A DNA stretch of 43,375 bases from the IMG/VR virus record IMGVR_UViG_3300010413_000065, positions 1 to 43,375 of that record; one strand, written 5' to 3'. This DNA is from a virus. A model generated the notes under the pieces. That model was given only the letters and a program-made list of their open reading frames with translations, made no database searches and was not told the DNA's origin. Below are positions 37,287 to 43,375 of this stretch, piece by piece; the first letter of the stretch is position 1; the number at the start of each line of letters is the position of its first letter. Made by a program: the position numbers and the translations under genes.

Positions 37287-37472
37287 ATGAATTGCCCTAA
37301 ATGCAAGTCTAAAACACGATGTATTGATTCCAGGGCTACATCTTTACCAATCCGTAAGGTATGCGATGAGTTTATAACGACAAGTCATATACCCGCTACC
37401 CGGCGGCGGTTAGAGTGTGTTTCTTGCGGATATCGAGATACAAGCTATGAACTTTGGAAAAAGGACAGATGA
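37287..37472 (+). CDS. small zinc-ribbon protein (NrdR/Ogr-like)
   Basis: This 61-aa protein has CPKCKSKTRCIDSRATS at the start, RKVCDEF in the middle and TRRRLECVSCGYRDTSYELW near the end, so two C-x2-C pairs form one zinc ribbon. The 'CPxC...DSR...RRRxxC..CgyR..TyE' order recalls the NrdR zinc ribbon and phage Ogr/Delta activators. A role as a transcription regulator is plausible. It overlaps the helicase start. Confidence 0.65.
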   Translation: MNCPKCKSKTRCIDSRATSLPIRKVCDEFITTSHIPATRRRLECVSCGYRDTSYELWKKDR

Positions 37473-38845
37473 AATCATATAACGAGTTTATCGATAGTAA
37501 GTCTCAGAGCACTCTTTTTCACGGATTTGAACCAACATTCATGCCGGAAAAAGCCTTCGATTTCCAGAAGTTCCTCATCGGATGGTCAGTAAAAAAGGGT
37601 CGTGGGTCCGTGTTCGCAGATTGTGGTCTTGGCAAAACTCTAATGGAGCTTGTCTGGGCGCAAAACGTAGTCGAGCATACCAATAAGCCGGTTTTGATTC
37701 TTGCCCCCCTGGCCGTATCGTATCAATTTCAGGATGAGGCCGAAAAGTTTGGAATTTCATGTAGGGTGTCAAGGGACGGTAAAATCACCGACAAAATAAT
37801 GGTCACTAATTATCAGAGGTTACATTATTTCAATCGTGATGATTTTGTCGGTGTTGCTTGTGACGAAAGCGGGTGTATTAAACATTTTAAGGGTGTGCTT
37901 CAGCGCAACGTTACAGAGTTTATGAAAAAAATGCCGTATAGATTATTGGCGACAGCGACAGCGGCACCGAATGATTATATAGAGCTTGGCACCTCAAGCG
38001 AGGCTCTCGGTGAGATGGGTTTTATGGATATGGTTAATATGTTTTTTAAAAATCAGCAAAATACGAGCGATCTTGGCAGACGATGGGCCAATCACGGTGG
38101 CGGTGCCCCAAAGTGGGATTTTAAAAAACATGCAGAAACGGCTTTCTGGAAATGGGTTTCATCCTGGGCAAGAGCGATTAGAAAACCATCAGACCTTGGA
38201 TTTAACGACGATGGGTTCAAACTTCCCGAATTGATTGAGGAACAGCATGTTATAAAAAACACGAAACCGTTAAATGGTAAAATGTTTATAGAGGAAGCCG
38301 TTGGGAATAAGGAGGAAAAAGAGGAACTAAGAACGACACTCAATGAACGATGTGAAAAGGCGGCCTCACTTGCAAACGCAAACGGACGCTCAGTAGTTTG
38401 GTGCCAATTGAATACAGAGGGCGATTTACTTGAAAAACTTATTGATAGTGCCGTACAGGTAAAAGGATCACAGCCGGATGAAGAAAAAGAGGAAAAGCTT
38501 ATGGCGTTCTCGAGGGGTCAAATCGATAGACTTGTTACAAAGGCAAAAATAGCTCAGTTCGGCATGAATTGGCAAAACTGCCATCATAGCGTGTCGTTTC
38601 CTAGCCATTCATGGGAGAGCTATTATCAAACAATAAGAAGATTTTGGCGGTTTGGTCAGAAACATAATGTTAAGTCCGATATTGTAACTACTCCCGCCCT
38701 ACAAAGGGTTTTAAACAATCTCCGAAGAAAAGCAGATCAGACCGACAAGATGTTTTCTGAGTTAATATCCCACATGAACGATTCAATACAAATTAAATCC
38801 AATATTGAGCCTAAAATGGAAATGGAGAAACCGGCATGGCTGTAA
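37469..38845 (+). CDS. superfamily 2 (SNF2-like) helicase
   Basis: This 458-aa protein starts in an ATGA overlap with the zinc-ribbon gene. Helicase motifs are clear: FADCGLGKTLMEL (motif I), VLILAPLAVSYQF (Ia), VACDESGCIKHF (II), LLATATAAPND (III), and in the C-terminal half FPSHSWESYYQTIRRFWRFGQ (VI). It is a SNF2-like helicase of a kind common in phage early regions and coupled to DNA methyltransferase genes. Its stop overlaps the methyltransferase start by 10 bases. A link with modification or replication is inferred from this coupling. Confidence 0.88.
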   Translation: MKSYNEFIDSKSQSTLFHGFEPTFMPEKAFDFQKFLIGWSVKKGRGSVFADCGLGKTLMELVWAQNVVEHTNKPVLILAPLAVSYQFQDEAEKFGISCRVSRDGKITDKIMVTNYQRLHYFNRDDFVGVACDESGCIKHFKGVLQRNVTEFMKKMPYRLLATATAAPNDYIELGTSSEALGEMGFMDMVNMFFKNQQNTSDLGRRWANHGGGAPKWDFKKHAETAFWKWVSSWARAIRKPSDLGFNDDGFKLPELIEEQHVIKNTKPLNGKMFIEEAVGNKEEKEELRTTLNERCEKAASLANANGRSVVWCQLNTEGDLLEKLIDSAVQVKGSQPDEEKEEKLMAFSRGQIDRLVTKAKIAQFGMNWQNCHHSVSFPSHSWESYYQTIRRFWRFGQKHNVKSDIVTTPALQRVLNNLRRKADQTDKMFSELISHMNDSIQIKSNIEPKMEMEKPAWL

Positions 38846-39792
38846 TAGACCAAGTTGTTAATGAAAACTATGCTATATACAACGCTGATTGTGTTGATAT
38901 TTTATCAACCCTAAAAGATGAAAGCATCCATCTTTCGATTTATAGTCCACCGTTTGCCGGATTGTATCAATATTCAAGTAATCCGAAAGATGTTTCGAAC
39001 TGCTCGAGTTATAAACAGTTTTTAAATCATTACGAATATATAATATCTGAAATTTCAAGAGTCACCATACCCGGTAGGATTTCGGCGGTTCATTGTATGG
39101 ATGTGCCGAAGAATGGTGCTAATATTTGTGGATCAATTGATTTTCCTGGTGACATCATCAGACTTCATGAAAAACATGGTCTCGAGTACACACCGAGAAT
39201 ATGCATATGGAAAGAGCCTCTAAGGGTGAGGAACAGAACTATGGCTAAGGCTCTTGCACACAAGCAAATAGTAGACGACTCAACCCAAACCAATGTCGCT
39301 TCAGCAGATTATTTGATACCTTTTAGGAAAAAGGGACGAAACCCCATCCCGGTTACTCATCCGATAGGGTTAATGAATTATGCCGGCGAACGTCAAGTTC
39401 CTAATGATTTATTGCGATATCGTGGATGGACCGGAAAACAGACGGAAAATAGGTATAGTCATTGGATCTGGCGTCAATATGCATCCTGTTTCTGGGATGA
39501 TATAAGAATTGATAGGGTTATGCCATACAAAGAAGCAAGGGACGAGGAGGATGAAAAGCACGTTCATCCATTACAGCTTGATGTTATTGAGCGTGCAGTT
39601 ATTTTGTGGTCGAACCCCGACGAAATTGTATTGACGCCGTTCATGGGTGTTGGATCTGAGGTATATGGCGCTGTTATAAATGGCAGAAAGGGAATAGGGG
39701 CCGAATTAAAGCCGACATATTTTAACCAGGCAGTAAAAAATGTTGCTTCGGCACTCGAGAAACAACAGGAACAAATGGAGATGTTTGAATGA
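38836..39792 (+). CDS. DNA methyltransferase (N4-cytosine/N6-adenine, beta-type order)
   Basis: This 318-aa protein has the catalytic motif IYSPPFAGLYQYSS (motif IV, S-P-P-F, about residues 35-48) near its N-terminus and the S-adenosylmethionine part (motif X/I) near its end: DVIERAVILWSNPDEIVLTPFMGVGSEVYGAVINGRKGIGAELKPTYF. That order is the beta group of amino methyltransferases. Target bases cannot be read from sequence; SPPF occurs in both N4-cytosine and N6-adenine enzymes. It could protect the phage from host restriction. It is overlapped by the helicase and by the next gene. Confidence 0.88.
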   Translation: MAVIDQVVNENYAIYNADCVDILSTLKDESIHLSIYSPPFAGLYQYSSNPKDVSNCSSYKQFLNHYEYIISEISRVTIPGRISAVHCMDVPKNGANICGSIDFPGDIIRLHEKHGLEYTPRICIWKEPLRVRNRTMAKALAHKQIVDDSTQTNVASADYLIPFRKKGRNPIPVTHPIGLMNYAGERQVPNDLLRYRGWTGKQTENRYSHWIWRQYASCFWDDIRIDRVMPYKEARDEEDEKHVHPLQLDVIERAVILWSNPDEIVLTPFMGVGSEVYGAVINGRKGIGAELKPTYFNQAVKNVASALEKQQEQMEMFE

Positions 39793-40127
39793 AAAAAATC
39801 TACGTAGCCGGAAAATATTCAGGCGATAATGTTTTAGATGTTCTAATAAACATCGGAAGGGGCGAAAAGGCTTGCTCCAAGCTATTTAATCTTGGATATG
39901 CCGTTTTTTCTCCTTGGGCAGATAGGCAACACATTTATCAAAACCCAGATTTTAAATATAATGTCGATAAGTTTAAAAAAGCATCAATGGCATGGCTTGA
40001 GGTTTCGGACGCTGTTTATGTTGTTTCAATGAGTGGTGGCGTTATGACCGAAATAAAACGAGCTAAGAAACTTGGTATCCCGGTTTTTTACAATCTTTCA
40101 GACTTATTAAAAGAAATGCCAGCATAA
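39789..40127 (+). CDS. nucleoside deoxyribosyltransferase-like (DUF4406) protein
   Basis: This 112-aa protein begins KKIYVAGKYSGD and has helix-strand units with LFNLGYAVFSPWADRQ, WLEVSDAVYVVSMSGGVMTEIKRAKKLGIPVF. This is the layout of the DUF4406/nucleoside 2-deoxyribosyltransferase-like fold: an IYVAG-x-x start, an acidic residue in the D-A-V segment, and the G-x-x-x-E motif (GVMTEI). It could act on nucleotides needed for replication. It overlaps the methyltransferase by 4 bases. Confidence 0.8.
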   Translation: MKKIYVAGKYSGDNVLDVLINIGRGEKACSKLFNLGYAVFSPWADRQHIYQNPDFKYNVDKFKKASMAWLEVSDAVYVVSMSGGVMTEIKRAKKLGIPVFYNLSDLLKEMPA

Positions 40128-40182
40128 ACCCTTTGCATTTGATCGGTGTTTTTGATATGCTAACCATATCGAAAGGTAAGAT

Positions 40183-40287
40183 ATGGAATTATTTCAAAAA
40201 TTAAAAAAGCTCTTGGATTCTGGGTCCGGTAACGGCCCAGGGGTACTTACCTACCTGATTAAATCCAAGGGCTTTTTTAGTGGTTGA
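40183..40287 (+). CDS. possible 34-aa protein within a hairpin RNA
   Basis: A short frame, MELFQKLKKLLDSGSGNG to GFFSG, follows a GAAAGGTAAG ribosome site. It covers the structured element at 40203-40278. Whether it is a protein or an RNA gene is unclear: the helical N-terminus looks protein-like, but the pairing constrains the sequence. The next gene begins 9 bases after its stop. Confidence 0.4.
   Translation: MELFQKLKKLLDSGSGNGPGVLTYLIKSKGFFSG
40203..40278 (+). ncRNA. three-way-junction RNA fold with GNRA loop
   Basis: Bases 40203-40219 pair with 40262-40278 over 17 positions (one G-U). Inside lie a hairpin CTGGG-T-CCG / CGG-CCCAG closed by a GTAA tetraloop (40220-40240), and a smaller GGTA/TACC hairpin (40242-40255). 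The 3' arm ends in six T bases, so it could also terminate transcription in part. It resembles no RNA class known to me but shares its plan (long closing stem with two hairpins) with 1765-1873. Confidence 0.55.
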
Positions 40288-40296
40288 GGTGAAAAA

Positions 40297-40458
40297 ATGG
40301 ACGAGAGAACAGCCAGAAAAATAAGGGTTAAGCTTGATTATGTTAAATTTTTAATAAAAAGATATAAAAAGGGACACCCATCCTGGCGAAAATATCTAAT
40401 AGAAAATTGTGAGGCTCTTTTAAGTCAATGTGAGAACTTGATAGGGGACAAACAATGA
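40297..40458 (+). CDS. small basic protein before the replication initiator
   Basis: This 53-aa protein starts MDERTARKIRVKLDYVKFL behind GAGGTGA and is basic and helical, with KRYKKGHPSWRKYLIENCEALLSQCENL. Its stop overlaps the ATG of the replication gene (ATGA), which supports translation. It is not recognised; a DNA-binding or replication accessory role is possible. Confidence 0.6.
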   Translation: MDERTARKIRVKLDYVKFLIKRYKKGHPSWRKYLIENCEALLSQCENLIGDKQ

Positions 40459-41147
40459 GAGCCAGAAACATAAAACCATCCTTTTTTAAGAATGAGTTTT
40501 TAGCAGAATGTGATCCATTGGCGAGACTTCTTTTTATAGGTTTGTGGTGCGCTGCCGATAAAAATGGATTTATAGAATATAGGCCCAAAAGACTTAAAAT
40601 CGAAATCTTGCCATACGATTCGTGTAATTTAACTGAATTACTGGAAAGTTTAAGTAATTACGGATTTATTACTATTTGGTGCAAGGAAGTTGATGGAAGT
40701 GACCCGGTAAGAGAATTTATTGAGGTTGACACCTTCCTGGTTCACCAAAAACCCCACGTAAATGAATATGACAGTGGAATCAGTGACTTGTTGAGTTTAC
40801 ATGAAACTTCCAGTAATTACGTGAAACTTTCCGTAACTACGTGTAGAAAGTCCTTGAATGATGAATGTGGAATGATGAATGATGAATGTGGAATACCGAG
40901 AAAACCAAAACGAAAAGTAAAACAAAAAATACCATCCATTGAAGCTGTAAAATCATATTTTATTGAAAATGGATATACAGAAGATTCTGCAATTAAGGCT
41001 TTTGAATATTACAAAGCTGGCGATTGGACTGATTCAAAAGGAAACCCGGTTTTAAACTGGAAACAAAAGATGAGAATAGTGTGGTTCAAGGATGAAAATA
41101 AAGTCAGAAACCTAAATCAAAAAACGCTTGAGGAACAATTATCTTGA
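40455..41147 (+). CDS. replication initiation protein
   Basis: This 230-aa protein starts RARNIKPSFFKNEFLAECDPLARLLFIGLWCAADKNGFIEYRPKRLKIEILPYD, a winged-helix N-terminal part typical of phage O-like replication initiators. Its end has IEAVKSYFIENGYTEDSAIKAFEYYKAGDWTDSKGNPVLNWKQKMRIVWF, the common C-terminal segment that contacts the helicase or its loader. The middle (about residues 115-160) is encoded by direct DNA repeats, the putative origin. It overlaps the helicase gene by 4 bases. Confidence 0.85.
   Translation: MRARNIKPSFFKNEFLAECDPLARLLFIGLWCAADKNGFIEYRPKRLKIEILPYDSCNLTELLESLSNYGFITIWCKEVDGSDPVREFIEVDTFLVHQKPHVNEYDSGISDLLSLHETSSNYVKLSVTTCRKSLNDECGMMNDECGIPRKPKRKVKQKIPSIEAVKSYFIENGYTEDSAIKAFEYYKAGDWTDSKGNPVLNWKQKMRIVWFKDENKVRNLNQKTLEEQLS
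40801..40894 (+). repeat. iteron-like repeats, putative replication origin
   Basis: Within the initiator gene, two 23-base units beginning ATGAAACTTCC (40801) and GTGAAACTTTCC (40821) match at 19 of 23 positions. Next, AATGATGAATGTGGAAT occurs exactly at 40857-40873 and at 40878-40894, 21 bases apart. An A-rich stretch follows. Iterons inside the initiator gene followed by AT-rich DNA are the arrangement of the lambda origin. Confidence 0.65.
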
Positions 41148-42439
41148 ATCTGCCCCCTCAAAACATAATAGCCGAAGAAAGCATATTATCAGGCTGTTTG
41201 TTATATCCAGACCTTGCCAAAGAAGCCGCTACGCTTTTAATACCAGATGCTTTTTACAAAACATTAAATCAAAAAATATTTCGGAGCATCTTAAAATCAA
41301 TCGAAAAAGGAATAACACCGGATATCACAAGTGTTTATTCAGACCTTAAAAACATCGAAGGAATATCCATTGAATTAAACAAGATAACAGATGAACCGAT
41401 ACCAATAGACCTAAAAAACACCGCTAAAATCATAAATGATTGCTATACCGCAAGGCTTGCGCTGATAATATGCCAAAACACATCTGCGGCTATATTTGAT
41501 AATATTCACTCCGTTGAAGAAATTATAAACACATTACAGAATCAAACACTTGAACTTGGAGCAGAATCTAAAGAATCGTTTATAACAATGTGTGAACTCA
41601 CAAACCAATCGATAGACCGATATGAACTCCTGAAAGATCAAAAGGCAACGGCAGGATTAAAAACCGGGTATTATGATCTTGATAGCCTTACCGGAGGCTT
41701 CAGAGGTTCAAAACTGATTATTATAGCGGCAAGACCTGCGATCGGTAAAACGGCATTTATGTGCAACATGATAGAAAATATGGGTAAACTCAGAATAAAA
41801 TCGGGTGTTTTTGAGCTTGAAATGGACAAAGAAGACCTCGATGACAGGTGGTTTGCGTCCATGTCTGGAATAAATAGCATTCGGCTTTCAACACCCCCGT
41901 TGAAAAAAGAACACGAATTAAACCAGAAAGAATGGGAATTGCTGACCGAAGCAGCGAGTAAAAAATCAGAGTGGCCGGTAATATTGGATGATACTGGGAG
42001 CTTATCAGTTGCCGAAATTAAAAGAAGATCCCGGAAGATGAAACAAATGGGAGTTGAAATAATATTTATTGACCAGCTTTCAGAAATAAAAGGAAACAGC
42101 AGGAAAAGCCTGTTTGAATCGAACACAGAAATTGTTGAGGAACTTGGAAGATTGAAAAAAGAGTTGAGGATCCCGATAGTTTTATTAGCCCAACTAAACA
42201 GACAGGTTGAAAACCGTGAAGACAAAGAGCCAAGGCTTTCAGACCTGAAAAATACCGGCATGCTTGAGGAAAAAGCTGACATTGTTCTGCTTGGATATCG
42301 AAAGCATGTTTATACCCAAGCTGCTGAAGACGAAACACATGCACAATGGCATATAGCTAAACACCGTGGAGGGCCAACGCGAAAAATTGAAATGATTTGG
42401 CACTCAAAACAGGCAAGATTTGAAAATCTTGCAAAATAA
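41144..42439 (+). CDS. DnaB-type replicative helicase
   Basis: This 431-aa protein has an N-terminal domain (NLPPQNIIAEESILSGCLLYPDLAKEAATLL) and a RecA-like C-terminal domain with LTGGFRGSKLIIIAARPAIGKTAF (Walker A, about residues 178-201), VEIIFIDQLSEIKG (Walker B) and IVLLAQLNRQVENREDKEPRLSDLKNTGMLEEKADIVLLGYR. It is the hexameric helicase that unwinds DNA at the fork. The start is TTG at 41144, overlapping the initiator stop (TGA). Its place next to the initiator fits a lambda-like replication module. Confidence 0.94.
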   Translation: MNLPPQNIIAEESILSGCLLYPDLAKEAATLLIPDAFYKTLNQKIFRSILKSIEKGITPDITSVYSDLKNIEGISIELNKITDEPIPIDLKNTAKIINDCYTARLALIICQNTSAAIFDNIHSVEEIINTLQNQTLELGAESKESFITMCELTNQSIDRYELLKDQKATAGLKTGYYDLDSLTGGFRGSKLIIIAARPAIGKTAFMCNMIENMGKLRIKSGVFELEMDKEDLDDRWFASMSGINSIRLSTPPLKKEHELNQKEWELLTEAASKKSEWPVILDDTGSLSVAEIKRRSRKMKQMGVEIIFIDQLSEIKGNSRKSLFESNTEIVEELGRLKKELRIPIVLLAQLNRQVENREDKEPRLSDLKNTGMLEEKADIVLLGYRKHVYTQAAEDETHAQWHIAKHRGGPTRKIEMIWHSKQARFENLAK

Positions 42440-42480
42440 TCCTGGCAAAACATCCCGGCCAGGAAGCCAAGGAGGATATA

Positions 42481-43017
42481 ATGAAAAATAATGATGAAAT
42501 GTTGATAGAGTTAACGGATGAAAAAAATCCTGACATGAGCGCCTTTTTATTTTGTGCGGCAATTTTGTTAAAAGAATCTGCTGACCAACGCCCATATGTT
42601 ACTTGCTTAATTATTAAAAGAACATTTGTTTACTCAACAAACGGTGCAACATGCAGAAAAGCACATATTGAGGGAGAATATAAAGATGGTCTGTATCGTG
42701 TTTTCCGTAAGGATAAAAAAAATATTATTTTATATCCGTCAAAACACAATGATTATCCAGAAGGTATTATAGATTTGTTTGATATATCAGACACACAACC
42801 GATAGGACAAATTGATATGCATGATGGAAATTTTATCGGTCATGCTGCAATTACGGCAATGATAAAAGGGGAAAACGCATATAATGCAAAGTTTCTTGAA
42901 AAAGCTGATGGGATTTTTGATGTATACCGAAAAGACAAATTGATAATACTTGCAAACGAGATAATGTTTTTGGCTATGGCACCGCTTCAAATTCAAGATA
43001 ATTTGCCAGGAATGTAG
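42481..43017 (+). CDS. early protein of unknown function
   Basis: This 178-aa protein starts MKNNDEMLIELTDEKNPDM behind AAGGAGG. It has a hydrophobic helix (FLFCAAILLKES), then a beta-rich centre (YKDGLYRVFRKDKKNIILYPSKH) and near the end EKADGIFDVYRKDKLIILANE, a second copy of the 'G.Y.VFRKDK..I' strand motif, so the protein may contain an internal repeat. No family is recognised. Confidence 0.6.
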   Translation: MKNNDEMLIELTDEKNPDMSAFLFCAAILLKESADQRPYVTCLIIKRTFVYSTNGATCRKAHIEGEYKDGLYRVFRKDKKNIILYPSKHNDYPEGIIDLFDISDTQPIGQIDMHDGNFIGHAAITAMIKGENAYNAKFLEKADGIFDVYRKDKLIILANEIMFLAMAPLQIQDNLPGM

Positions 43018-43096
43018 GCAACTATAAATCAAAATCCTATCAACTCAAATCCCTGGTTGATAGGAAGCCATGCGCCGGTTATGCGGATTTCCGGCG
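43018..43096 (+). other. paired hairpins, possible degenerate attC
   Basis: CCTATCAAC (43036-43044) pairs with GTTGATAGG (43056-43064), and CGCCGG (43073-43078) pairs with CCGGCG (43091-43096). Read as an attC, GGCAAC after the stop of the previous gene would be R'' and GTTATGC (43078-43084) R', with equal spacing to the stem on both sides, but the outer arms do not pair. It could equally be an RNA terminator or processing fold, though no T run follows. Confidence 0.35.
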
Positions 43097-43117
43097 TGTG
43101 GCGAAAACAGGCATTAT

Positions 43118-43375
43118 ATGAAATATTGGATTACGACAGACACACATTTTGGACATGATAAACTCATGGAATATTCTGGAAGACCCGAGGGTTTTGAGGA
43201 TAAGATTTTAAGGGGTTTTTCAGTTGTTTCTCCAGGAGATATATTTATTCATCTTGGTGATATTTGTATAGGCAATGATTCTTATTGGCATGATTTATTA
43301 AACTTATGGGTATCTAAATCGGCTAAAAAATGGTTATTATTAGGAAACCATGACAGGCAAAGCAAGAACCAGCTT
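43118..43375 (+). CDS. calcineurin-like metallophosphoesterase, N-terminal part (continues at 1)
   Basis: The gene starts MKYWITTDTHFGHDKLMEYSG, with the D-x-H-FGH metal-binding motif, and continues with GDIFIHLGD and GNHD. It is cut by the window end and completes at 1-156, in total 89 aa. The family (about 150-180 aa in phages) hydrolyses phosphodiesters; this copy lacks the C-terminal histidine motif. It lies between the replication block and the late genes. Confidence 0.8.
   Translation, partial: MKYWITTDTHFGHDKLMEYSGRPEGFEDKILRGFSVVSPGDIFIHLGDICIGNDSYWHDLLNLWVSKSAKKWLLLGNHDRQSKNQL
43232..43375. repeat. terminal direct repeat, right copy
   Basis: Identical to 1-144. It shows that the window is one complete circle with its first 144 bases repeated at the end. 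Confidence 0.95.

Noticed and set aside
43018-43096. Paired hairpins after the 178-aa gene as a fourteenth attC site
   Set aside because: Box-like ends and equal spacing exist, but the segments between boxes and stem do not pair. It is listed only as a possible fold.

Overview
This window is best read as one complete genome of a tailed siphovirus (class Caudoviricetes). Bases 1-144 are repeated exactly at 43232-43375, so the unique circular length is about 43231 bp, and a phosphoesterase gene reads across the join. The host cannot be named. A lipoprotein with a clear lipobox, Sec signal peptides and short holin-like membrane proteins fit a Gram-negative bacterium, and integron-type attC sites point to a host lineage that carries integrons. 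No tRNA, CRISPR array, tyrosine or serine integrase, or integron integrase was seen.

Layout. 43118 (across the join) to 29549, plus strand: the late block. It has small genes with a VRR-NUC and an HNH nuclease, terminase small subunit (P27 type), a terminase large subunit split into separate ATPase and nuclease reading frames, HK97-type portal, ClpP-like head protease, major capsid, connector and joining proteins, tail tube, two tail-assembly chaperone frames joined by a probable -1 frameshift, a 1527-aa tape measure, distal tail and fibre proteins (one glycine-rich), a secreted LAS-type peptidase candidate, a TIGR02594-type lysis protein, small membrane proteins and a lipoprotein, a LamG/serine-repeat protein, and a three-part glycosyltransferase/methyltransferase. 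The block ends at a terminator at 29554-29574.

29663-33536, minus strand: the most unusual part. It is an array of about twelve small gene cassettes, each followed by an imperfect palindrome with integron attC architecture (R'' xxxTAAC overlapping the stop codon, long arms with extra bases, R' GTTxxxx). A promoter-like sequence at 33541-33568 points into the array, as Pc does in integrons. One cassette holds two genes in the opposite orientation with their own promoter and operator. A thirteenth, isolated attC-like site lies at 3072-3166 next to the small terminase gene. A phage carrying a cassette array without an integrase is the main candidate for a new system.

33608-36680, minus strand: early recombination block (ERF annealing protein, YqaJ exonuclease, HNH nuclease and accessory genes). 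36885-36955: divergent promoters whose -35 boxes form the two arms of one palindrome, beside a Cro-like gene at 36976. 36976-43017, plus strand: early regulation and replication, with a SNF2-like helicase overlapping a DNA methyltransferase, a deoxyribosyltransferase-like gene, a replication initiator with internal iterons (putative origin), and a DnaB-type helicase.

The array lies at the distal end of the leftward early operon and converges on the late operon. Its genes would therefore be read from the phage early promoter, from the Pc-like promoter, or from both. Other points worth attention are two three-way-junction RNA folds (1765-1873 and 40203-40278), a hairpin over the portal start, and the tiny gene between the terminase halves.
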